Assembly: GCA_021158375.1 (NCBI GenBank)
Contig: JAGGUS010000280.1
Span: 1-5,619 of the forward strand
Reading direction: 5' to 3'
DNA length: 5,619 bases
Source of the DNA: Thermoprotei archaeon
Lineage (GTDB): Archaea; Thermoproteota; Thermoprotei; QMSL01; B3-G16
Shown here: piece after piece, positions 1 to 5,120 of the stretch
Position numbering within the stretch: the stretch's first letter is position 1
How the letters are laid out: each line of letters begins with the position of its first letter
Notes under the pieces: generated by a model
Databases searched by the model: none
Told to the model about the DNA's origin: nothing
The model's input: the letters and a program-made list of their open reading frames with translations, nothing else
Made by a program: the position numbers and the translations under genes

Positions 1-981
1 GGCGGGCACTCTATGGGAATGGAAACCGGTTATTTCCACTTAGTACCCATTCAGAAGACCTTAGGTATCACGGTGTATCAAATAGATCAATTGCTCCTTG
101 AAAAGGAAATGGAAAAAGTGAGTGATGAGGAAGTGGAAAGGGGATTCAAATGGCTAAGCAATATGCTTGGAGATAGAATAAAATATGATGGTAAAATGTT
201 AACTCCTGAGAAGCTAAAAGCACAGATAAGGCTTTACCTAGCCATGAAAAAAGTAAATGAAGAATATGGATTCGATTTCTGTGGAATAAAAGGCCAGAGA
301 GAGTTTACAGAACACATCGTGATAACTGATGTTGCAGAAATGCTCATGAATGATCCTTACGATTGGAACGGCCCCAAGGAGCCGTTTGTATGTGCTACAG
401 AAGCGGATTCGCTTGGCGCTATTACGATGCAGATATTGAAGTATATCGGCGGTGGTATTCCAGTACTCTTTGCCGATGTAAGGCTTTATGTCCCTGAAAA
501 AGACCTCTGGCTTTTCGTCAACTCAGGGAATCATCCAAGCTGGTATGCATCGCTAAGTGATGATCCTGAGGAGAACTTCAAGAAAGTAACATTACATCCT
601 GCCATCGAAATGTACTTCCCAGCAGGAGGCGCATCAGTTGAATTCGATGCTGCTCCATGCGAAATGACCTTTGCTCGATTAGGCATTTATGACGACAAAC
701 TTTATATGGTCATAGTAAAGGGAGAGTCCATCGATCTACCCGAGGTGGAAAAAGAGAAGCTACGCAAACAAACAAACCCCACATGGCCCCATATGTACGT
801 AAAGCTAGATGCAAGCTACGAGGAATTCATTAGCGTATTCCCATCAAATCATATACATGGAATTCCAGGAGATCACGTAGAACCACTCGTATACTTCTGT
901 GAGATCGCTGGAATAAAACCAATTGTCCTAGGGAAGAAGAAAGAGGAAATTAAACCGCCACTCTGGGAACTCTTAAAGTAA
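1..981 (+). CDS. fucI: L-fucose/D-arabinose isomerase family protein, C-terminal part (5' end outside window)
   Basis: This is an aldose-ketose isomerase of the FucI family, cytosolic and metal (Mn) dependent, which in known members interconverts L-fucose/L-fuculose or D-arabinose/D-ribulose. The frame is open to base 1 and already reads GGHSMGM before the first ATG at 13. That matches the family segment ahead of the helical domain (VSMGI in E. coli FucI), so the ATG at 13 is internal and the true start is upstream. Numbering from that ATG, I see GIKGQREFT (91-99), DWNG (117-120), the metal-ligand motif VCATEAD with E130, FADVR with D155, WPHMY (258-262) and SNH with H280. These correspond to E. 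coli Glu337, Asp361 and His528, recalled from memory. The C-terminal loop reads HIHGIPGDH where E. coli has a GHIGAD-type sequence, so substrate choice may differ. About 326 residues are visible of a family usually near 480-590. It converges with the metal exporter after 20 bp. The family is sure; the exact sugar is not. Confidence 0.9.
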   Translation, partial: GGHSMGMETGYFHLVPIQKTLGITVYQIDQLLLEKEMEKVSDEEVERGFKWLSNMLGDRIKYDGKMLTPEKLKAQIRLYLAMKKVNEEYGFDFCGIKGQREFTEHIVITDVAEMLMNDPYDWNGPKEPFVCATEADSLGAITMQILKYIGGGIPVLFADVRLYVPEKDLWLFVNSGNHPSWYASLSDDPEENFKKVTLHPAIEMYFPAGGASVEFDAAPCEMTFARLGIYDDKLYMVIVKGESIDLPEVEKEKLRKQTNPTWPHMYVKLDASYEEFISVFPSNHIHGIPGDHVEPLVYFCEIAGIKPIVLGKKKEEIKPPLWELLK

Positions 982-991
982 TCATCATATA

Positions 992-996
992 TTTTT
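992..996 (+). terminator. Oligo-T stop signal after the isomerase gene
   Basis: A run of five T on the plus strand lies 11 bp after the isomerase TAA in the 20-bp convergent gap. Archaeal RNA polymerase can terminate at short T tracts without a hairpin, so this is a plausible but weak terminator. I see no stem-loop. Confidence 0.35.
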
Positions 997-1001
997 CCAA
1001 G

Positions 1002-1874
1002 TTAGTAGTGGTGATGCTCATCCCCCTCAGGTTCTATATGTATCACTATATCAAGCATATCACCAAATAGATCATTTAGCTTCTCTTCAATTCTAGTTGC
1101 TATATCATGAGCCTTATCTACGCTTATATCTCTCCTTACGACCACATGTACATCAGCAAACACCTTACCGAAATACTGTCGAGCTCTTAAACTATGGTAC
1201 CCTATTACACCTTCCGTGCTTGCTATAGTCCTCTCTATTGTCCGTAAAACGTCAGTAGGTGGGCTCACATCTGTTATACTTTCCTTTAGTTCCCTTAACG
1301 TTTTTACGATATAGTATACGACGATGCCCACTACAGCGATAGTTGCCATTATATCAAATATTCCCGAAACTAGTGCACCTAATGAAACACCAATTAGAAC
1401 TACAGAACTCTCCAAGACATCTACTGATATATGACGAGCCTCAGTCATTAACAGCTGACTTTCTTTACTCAACTTCTTGAGTACATTCGAATATACTATG
1501 TTAAGGATAAAAGAGACCGCCGCGAAGATTATGCCTATAACACTTACTCCCTCAATCACCCTAGATAATTTACTTAAAGCTGAGAAAGCTATAAACGAAA
1601 ACGTAATTACCATTAGGACTATTATCAAGAACGATGCGTACGCCTCATACCTTAAATGCCCATATGGATGATCTCTATCGGGCGGGTATCTGGCCTTACG
1701 GTAATACTTGTAAGTAATGATACTACTTAGAACATTTAATAGCGAATCACTTCCATCAGCTATAAGAGCCGTGCTTTTGGAAAGTATTCCCCCAAATACC
1801 TTAAAGATGACCAAACCTACATTAGAGAGAACAATGAATTTCAGGAAACGTATTGTATTATCGGTCTTTAACAT
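1002..1874 (-). CDS. Cation diffusion facilitator (CDF) family metal/proton antiporter, YiiP/FieF-like
   Basis: This is a 290-residue inner membrane exporter of divalent metal (Zn, Fe, Mn or similar) driven by proton exchange. It has a six-helix membrane domain to about residue 195 and a cytoplasmic metal-sensing domain from about 205. Compared with E. coli YiiP (from memory), the transport site is D43 and N47 in TM2 plus H148 and D152 in TM5; YiiP has Asp at the N47 position. The TM2-TM3 loop keeps the second site as D66, H69 and H73 (DRDHPYGH). The cytoplasmic domain keeps the zinc-bridging ligands as H227, H243, H256 and H279, with E281 where YiiP has Asp285. The tail ends in a His triplet (287-289). 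The ATG at 1874 follows a TATA element by the right distance; no Shine-Dalgarno is seen. The gene stands alone, convergent with the isomerase. The family is certain; the metal is not, and the TM2 Asn makes assignment by motif unsafe. Confidence 0.93.
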   Translation of the reverse strand: MLKTDNTIRFLKFIVLSNVGLVIFKVFGGILSKSTALIADGSDSLLNVLSSIITYKYYRKARYPPDRDHPYGHLRYEAYASFLIIVLMVITFSFIAFSALSKLSRVIEGVSVIGIIFAAVSFILNIVYSNVLKKLSKESQLLMTEARHISVDVLESSVVLIGVSLGALVSGIFDIMATIAVVGIVVYYIVKTLRELKESITDVSPPTDVLRTIERTIASTEGVIGYHSLRARQYFGKVFADVHVVVRRDISVDKAHDIATRIEEKLNDLFGDMLDIVIHIEPEGDEHHHY

Positions 1875-1897
1875 AACATCTAACGATTACAGACGTA

Positions 1898-1907
1898 AAC
1901 CGTTACT
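1898..1907 (-). promoter_or_regulatory. Ten-base motif AGTAACGGTT next to the CDF TATA box
   Basis: AGTAACGGTT begins at the 3' edge of the exporter TATA element, sharing its last two bases. The identical ten bases occur at 5070-5079, overlapping the TATA box of the divergent membrane protein gene. Around it is an inverted repeat, GTAA-ACCG-TTAC at 1895-1906. It could be an operator shared by the two promoters, or chance. Confidence 0.25.
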
Positions 1908-1914
1908 TATAAGG
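1906..1914 (-). promoter_or_regulatory. TATA element for the CDF exporter gene
   Basis: On the minus strand this reads CCTTATAAG, centred about 36 bp before the ATG at 1874. It predicts a start near 1884 and a leader of about 10 nt, typical of an archaeal promoter. Confidence 0.5.
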
Positions 1915-1939
1915 ATTACCTGTAGCATCAACTAATTAC

Positions 1940-2007
1940 TAAGTCAGCGAGGGGGCTATTTCGTCATTAATATCCGCATCCTTGGGGATCGAGGTTCATC
2001 ACACTCA
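1940..2007 (-). ncRNA. Probable box C/D guide sRNA (2'-O-methylation guide)
   Basis: Read on the minus strand this shows all four boxes in archaeal order. They are C box GUGAUGA (2002-1996, perfect), D' CGGA (1976-1973), C' AUGACGA (1967-1961, one mismatch) and D CUGA (1947-1944, perfect). The 59-nt core and 5-nt D'-C' spacer fit the family. The ends form a kink-turn: UGAG 2007-2004 pairs with CUUA 1943-1940, leaving exactly three bulged bases (U, G, U) before the tandem G.A pairs. In C'/D' the usual U.U pair is replaced by a C-G pair (1963 with 1975), a compensatory change that supports the fold. The D guide is AAUAGCCCCCUCG (1960-1948); by the fifth-base rule it would direct methylation of the G in target CGAGG. 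The D' guide lies in 1995-1977 and is longer than usual (19 nt between boxes). A TATA element sits 22-30 bp before the 5' end. I could not identify the target RNAs. An untranslated leader of the exporter gene is the alternative. Confidence 0.68.
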
Positions 2008-2026
2008 TATTATAAAATTATAAGGT

Positions 2027-2034
2027 ATTATAAA
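2027..2034 (-). promoter_or_regulatory. TATA element for the C/D sRNA
   Basis: TTTATAAT on the minus strand is centred about 25 bp before position 2005, exactly where the guide RNA's terminal stem begins. It is preceded by T bases, giving a five-T run at 2036-2032 that may also end transcription of the upstream gene, whose stop is at 2057. A second TATA-like string (2024-2017) is nearer and would start inside the RNA, so the first fits better. Confidence 0.5.
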
Positions 2035-2056
2035 AATATGATCTAGCTGAGTGGCA

Positions 2057-2671
2057 TTAACTTTGAGGTATTATAGAGAAGATCTCTCCTTTAGATTTAG
2101 ATGCATAAGCCAATAGAGCTATCAGAAGCACAAGCAATACTGCCGATGTTAGAGATACTATAAACGATAGATTACGCCTTCTATGATTATTAACAGGCTC
2201 CTCAGTAGCGCCTATAGGAACTACTATATGGCTATACGGTTTGCCATTTATATATAGCTCTATAGTGTAAGTTCCAGGTTCGACATTAGTGATCTTATAC
2301 GTATGCAATTTAATCGTTATAGCCTGTATTGCAGGACCAGTGTACTCAAAGACCTGAGTACTAATATAAACGAAGTTATCTTCTAAAACAGCACTTCCCC
2401 AGTCAACCTTAAACCCACCATGCCTAAATACCAAGGTAACAGTTATATTTAGTACCTTATCTTCAGCATCATAATCAGTATCCATAGTGACTTGCATCGG
2501 CTCTCCAGGAATCCATTTATCGCTCTCACTGCTAGTCATTATAATTACCATTTTAGGATACTTAATGGCTTCCGCAAAACCGATAGAACGAACACTGATT
2601 ATGAAGTTTCCGAAGTATGCTGGTACTAACAGGGTCGTAATTAATAATGGTAGACATTTCATGTTTTTCAC
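2057..2671 (-). CDS. Small secreted protein with one beta-sandwich domain and C-terminal membrane anchor
   Basis: I do not recognise a named family. The 204-residue product has an N-terminal hydrophobic signal (about 6-34). Residues about 40-155 form a beta-strand-rich outer domain with the Ig/CARDB-like ending VEPGTYTIELYINGKPY (130-146). A C-terminal membrane helix follows at about 168-190, then a short tail with KSK. Two N-glycosylation sequons are visible (N75, N167). HRRR just before the helix puts positive charge on the predicted outside, which is unusual for an anchor of this orientation. The frame starts at GTG (2671); an ATG three codons on (2662) is equally possible. It follows two paralogous anchored exoproteins by 44 bp but has its own TATA element and no Shine-Dalgarno, so it is at least partly transcribed separately. 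By context it may be an accessory subunit of the surface proteins; its function is unknown. Confidence 0.8.
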   Translation of the reverse strand: MKNMKCLPLLITTLLVPAYFGNFIISVRSIGFAEAIKYPKMVIIMTSSESDKWIPGEPMQVTMDTDYDAEDKVLNITVTLVFRHGGFKVDWGSAVLEDNFVYISTQVFEYTGPAIQAITIKLHTYKITNVEPGTYTIELYINGKPYSHIVVPIGATEEPVNNHRRRNLSFIVSLTSAVLLVLLIALLAYASKSKGEIFSIIPQS

Positions 2672-2691
2672 AAATTATAGACGCGCAAGAT

Positions 2692-2700
2692 CTTTATAAA
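2692..2700 (-). promoter_or_regulatory. TATA element for the small anchored protein; leaderless start likely
   Basis: TTTATAAAG on the minus strand is centred at 2696. About 25 bp downstream falls at 2671, the GTG start itself, so the message would be leaderless from GTG or have about nine leader bases if the ATG at 2662 is used. No Shine-Dalgarno precedes either codon, which agrees. Confidence 0.55.
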
Positions 2701-2707
2701 TTATAGT

Positions 2708-2713
2708 AAAAAA
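2708..2713 (-). terminator. Six-T tract after the second exoprotein gene
   Basis: On the minus strand a six-T run begins 3 bp after the TAA of the 382-residue exoprotein gene. It is a plausible archaeal termination tract separating that gene from the promoter of the small anchored protein. Partial read-through is likely. Confidence 0.4.
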
Positions 2714-2715
2714 GT

Positions 2716-3864
2716 TTATGTTGAAGCCCTTCTAATAGGCTTTGTTCTCATTATTACTAAGATCGCTATTACGAGCTCAATTAAGTTCGGTAACACTATG
2801 TACAATAATATTCGTTGGTTCCTCTCAACGTTTTTCATCTCCTCAGCATATTTGATTGCGTTTTTAGCATGAATATATGTACCGTCTATATCACCTTGAC
2901 TAAATGCCTTATAGGCTAATTCAACTTCCGTCTTACATGATGATAGGAGCTTAGCTCCTCCTGGAGTCCTAGGCTTAGTTTTGCTTAAAGCTTCAAGAAG
3001 TCCTTTTGCAGCTCCAAGACTGCTAAACGCATCTACTATCTTCTTAGTAAATTCGGGCCCCTTAATATGAGGATAGAGCATTATAGATGCCTCGAACTCC
3101 TCCCCTTTAGATACCTCTACTTCAAAGCCCGTTAGGCCACACTTTATAGCAAATGATGTTCCTCCCCATCTTCTATCATCATCGAACAAATAGCTAAGCG
3201 ATGGTGGGCTTAGCGCTATTATTACTAGATCTCCACGAAGAGTAGACGTATAAGCAACCGAAAAGCTCCCTGAGGATAACCTATAAATCTTATACTCTTT
3301 AGGGCATGCAACTTCAGTTACTGACTTTCCATATGCAAAGTAGAACTTGCTCCCTCCAAAGACCTCTGTACTGAAGCCTGCATAAATCGGTATCCATGCG
3401 GCCTTAAAGTTCTCATATGCCCTAGCTGTTAGGTTCGCGATTATCATTCCCGTATTGTATATCACATATACGGATGTGAATTCGAGATAGCACTGGGTTT
3501 GTGGTGGGAACCTAGAATGCGTCCTTACTATTATTCCATTCGGCGTCTCCTCAACCTTGGGTGATTCTACTACCTCGCCGTACTCCCAAGTCCCAGCTCC
3601 CCATGACCATCCCGTTCTAAATGGATAGAAGCCCATATAGTTCATGGCAATGGAATCTCCTATGTATAAATCTGTAATCCCACCACTGGGCTTTATCGTA
3701 AAACGAATAGAACCGACAGTTACTACAACGCCTTGTTCAGTTGTTTCATAACTTACACCTTGTGCCTTTGTATGACCTACAGATACAACTGCGAAAGACG
3801 ACAATAATGCTAATATGCATAGAATCGTTATAACCCTGTTGGCTAAATGCGATCTAAACCTCAT
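2716..3864 (-). CDS. Membrane-anchored exoprotein, paralogue 2 (unknown family, mutarotase-like beta domain suspected)
   Basis: The 382-residue product has a signal peptide (about 8-35, AQG near the cleavage site). An extracellular beta-rich domain covers about 38-268, a helical segment about 272-345, and a single C-terminal membrane helix about 351-372 with a basic tail (RTKPIRRAST). It is a diverged paralogue of the gene at 3877-5016. Shared landmarks in order are GGI (61-63), WGAG (88-91), GEVVESPKVE (96-105), sequon N144 in NLTA, YAG (161-163), GGSK (170-173), a D-x-R-x-W-G motif (D229, R231, W233, G234), SKGE (252-255), YPHIKGPEF (264-272) and GDIDG (324-328). The GGI start and alternating strands recall galactose-mutarotase-like supersandwich folds, but that is inference and I see no catalytic set. 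Four cysteines lie outside the signal (125, 187, 242, 310). The ATG has a strong Shine-Dalgarno overlapping the previous gene's stop. Probably a surface binding protein; function unknown. Confidence 0.85.
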   Translation of the reverse strand: MRFRSHLANRVITILCILALLSSFAVVSVGHTKAQGVSYETTEQGVVVTVGSIRFTIKPSGGITDLYIGDSIAMNYMGFYPFRTGWSWGAGTWEYGEVVESPKVEETPNGIIVRTHSRFPPQTQCYLEFTSVYVIYNTGMIIANLTARAYENFKAAWIPIYAGFSTEVFGGSKFYFAYGKSVTEVACPKEYKIYRLSSGSFSVAYTSTLRGDLVIIALSPPSLSYLFDDDRRWGGTSFAIKCGLTGFEVEVSKGEEFEASIMLYPHIKGPEFTKKIVDAFSSLGAAKGLLEALSKTKPRTPGGAKLLSSCKTEVELAYKAFSQGDIDGTYIHAKNAIKYAEEMKNVERNQRILLYIVLPNLIELVIAILVIMRTKPIRRAST

Positions 3865-3869
3865 AATAA

Positions 3870-3877
3870 CACCTCCT
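3870..3877 (-). promoter_or_regulatory. Strong Shine-Dalgarno overlapping the upstream stop codon
   Basis: AGGAGGTG on the minus strand is an eight-base match to the archaeal 16S 3' tail, five bases before the ATG at 3864. Its first base is the last base of the TGA of the preceding gene, so the two exoproteins are translationally coupled in one operon. It decides the start of the 382-residue protein. Confidence 0.85.
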
Positions 3878-5016
3878 CATGACCTCCTTAATGCCCTTAT
3901 TCCATATCGGGCTATGATTATTAATGAAATAACAGCCGGTATTATTATGAGGAGAGTGCTGGTTCTCATGAGCTCTGTATTATATGCCTTTCTAGCGTAA
4001 CTATACGCCTCGTTTACTACATTAAGAGCTCCATCGACGTCACCCTTACAAATATAATTCAAGACACTAGGTAGTAATTTCTCAGCTTTCTCTACGTAAC
4101 TTAAAGCTCTCTTAGATTTAGCAAACGACTTGACTTGTGCTACGTATTTATACGTAGATACCTGCTTTGAAAGAGCCTCAATAGCCTTAGCGTTAAATTC
4201 AGCCCCCTTCTTATGCGGGAATACTAGAAACTTTACAGTAGCAGTCTCGCCTTTGGACATGGATTTCTTATACGAGAAGCCCTCAACTGTAGGCATTACT
4301 GCGTAGTAATCTGCACCCCAAGCTCTATAGTCTTGAATCCATCCTCCAACTACTGGAGGGTTTAACACTACAAAGAGAAGGCTTGCTGCTCCTCCTGGAG
4401 CGGATATCTGAAGGATATCAAATGCTCCAGAGAACAATATTCTAGTTGCTGGCTTCGCAGGCTCTGTTTTCAAGTATACAGTAGCTATCTTAGATCCTCC
4501 TCTATATAGGGTTGCGTTTCTTCCCGCATATACACTACATAACAAGGACGCCATTACTACTGCTAGTTCGTACTGCGAATCCTTGTAGGCCGTTATATTC
4601 TGTATTACATAGACGACACCCGATTCGTACACTTCATGAACAGTGACTATATCGAAGAACTGATTGTACTGCGGTCTGTTCCATCTGGCATATGTGATTA
4701 CTCTTAAACCGCCCTCGATGGGCTCTATATCGGGAGACTTTATAACATCCCCAATTTGCGTTGTAAACCCAGCTCCTCCCCAATTCGGCCCCCACATATA
4801 GACCGCTGTATCCTTTAACACGTCCGTATCATCCATTACATATTTTTCAATACCTCCCCTAAGCGAGATGTAAACCTCAAACTCAGCTCCACGTACTATG
4901 ACATCTGTATCAGTAACTGTGTACTTTAATTCACCTTGGGCTAGAACTAATGGCAGGCACATCCCTTGTATCATCGTCGCTACAAGAAGAATTCCTAGTA
5001 GGGCTTTCATATTCAT
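3877..5016 (-). CDS. Membrane-anchored exoprotein, paralogue 1 (first gene of the surface-protein operon)
   Basis: The 379-residue product has a signal peptide (about 4-26, cleavage likely after VLA). The outer beta-rich domain spans about 29-268, a helical stalk about 273-347, and a membrane helix about 353-372 ends in a short basic tail (RALRRS). It shares layout and motifs with the next gene: GGI (54-56), NWGGAG (78-83), GDVIKSPDIE (89-98), sequon N140 in NITA, YAG (163-165), GGSK (173-176), D-x-R-x-W-G (D229, R231, W233, G234, at the same residue numbers as in the paralogue), SKGE (254-257), FPHKKGAEF (266-274) and GDVDG (325-329). Identity elsewhere is low, so the duplication is old. I do not recognise the family. 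The ATG at 5016 is preferred over an in-frame ATG two codons later because a GAGGG site lies six bases before it. It is divergent from a multi-span membrane protein gene, suggesting a shared job at the cell surface. Confidence 0.86.
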   Translation of the reverse strand: MNMKALLGILLVATMIQGMCLPLVLAQGELKYTVTDTDVIVRGAEFEVYISLRGGIEKYVMDDTDVLKDTAVYMWGPNWGGAGFTTQIGDVIKSPDIEPIEGGLRVITYARWNRPQYNQFFDIVTVHEVYESGVVYVIQNITAYKDSQYELAVVMASLLCSVYAGRNATLYRGGSKIATVYLKTEPAKPATRILFSGAFDILQISAPGGAASLLFVVLNPPVVGGWIQDYRAWGADYYAVMPTVEGFSYKKSMSKGETATVKFLVFPHKKGAEFNAKAIEALSKQVSTYKYVAQVKSFAKSKRALSYVEKAEKLLPSVLNYICKGDVDGALNVVNEAYSYARKAYNTELMRTSTLLIIIPAVISLIIIARYGIRALRRS

Positions 5017-5022
5017 GACAAA

Positions 5023-5027
5023 CCCTC
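5023..5027 (-). promoter_or_regulatory. Shine-Dalgarno GAGGG for exoprotein 1
   Basis: On the minus strand GAGGG lies six bases before the ATG at 5016 and favours that start over the ATG at 5010. The predicted transcription start falls at or near its first base, so the leader is about 10 nt. Confidence 0.5.
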
Positions 5028-5049
5028 GATACTAAATACATCATATCAT

Positions 5050-5057
5050 TATTTAAG
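5050..5057 (-). promoter_or_regulatory. TATA element of the exoprotein operon
   Basis: CTTAAATA on the minus strand is preceded by an A-rich BRE-like AAAAATT and centred about 37 bp before the ATG at 5016. It is the best candidate promoter for the two-gene operon. Confidence 0.55.
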
Positions 5058-5069
5058 AATTTTTACTGG

Positions 5070-5079
5070 AGTAACGGTT
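5070..5079 (+). promoter_or_regulatory. Second copy of AGTAACGGTT, overlapping the TATA box of the divergent gene
   Basis: This copy contains the near-perfect palindrome TAAC-G-GTTA (5072-5080). It occupies the BRE position of the plus-strand promoter, between the two divergent TATA boxes, where a bound protein could affect both. The other copy is at the exporter promoter (1898-1907). Confidence 0.25.
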
Positions 5080-5085
5080 ATATAC
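5078..5085 (+). promoter_or_regulatory. TATA element of the polytopic membrane protein gene
   Basis: TTATATAC is centred about 40 bp before the ATG at 5121, predicting a start near 5107 and a leader of about 14 nt that just includes the Shine-Dalgarno. Confidence 0.55.
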
Positions 5086-5107
5086 TCATTGAAGACTAAT
5101 GAATTTC

Positions 5108-5113
5108 GGGGAG
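5108..5113 (+). promoter_or_regulatory. Shine-Dalgarno GGGGAG for the membrane protein
   Basis: GGGGAG lies seven bases before the ATG at 5121. The only upstream in-frame triplets before a TGA (5100-5102) contain no ATG, GTG or TTG, so the start is fixed. Confidence 0.6.
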
Positions 5114-5120
5114 TTTCATT

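Noticed and set aside
122..128. GTGATGA C-box string inside the isomerase gene (another at 557-563)
   Set aside because: No CTGA D box at the needed distance; both are explained by Val/Ser-Asp-Glu or Ser-Asp-Asp codons.
982..987. TGATGA on the minus strand between the isomerase and exporter genes
   Set aside because: No D box within range downstream on that strand.
1477..1935. Two plus-strand frames (1477-1671 and 1717-1935)
   Set aside because: They lie antisense to the well-supported CDF gene, have no promoter or Shine-Dalgarno, and their translations show no domain.
2487..2699. Plus-strand frame antisense to the start of the small anchored protein
   Set aside because: Its apparent hydrophobic stretch is the reverse complement of the opposing gene; no start signals.
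3877..3880. ATGA overlap at the end of exoprotein 1, a classic coupled start
   Set aside because: The ATG at 3880 is out of frame with the downstream gene (16 bases from 3864), and the strong Shine-Dalgarno points to 3864.
3815..4000. Plus-strand frame across the junction of the two exoprotein genes
   Set aside because: Short, antisense to the signal peptide region and the anchor helix of the real genes.
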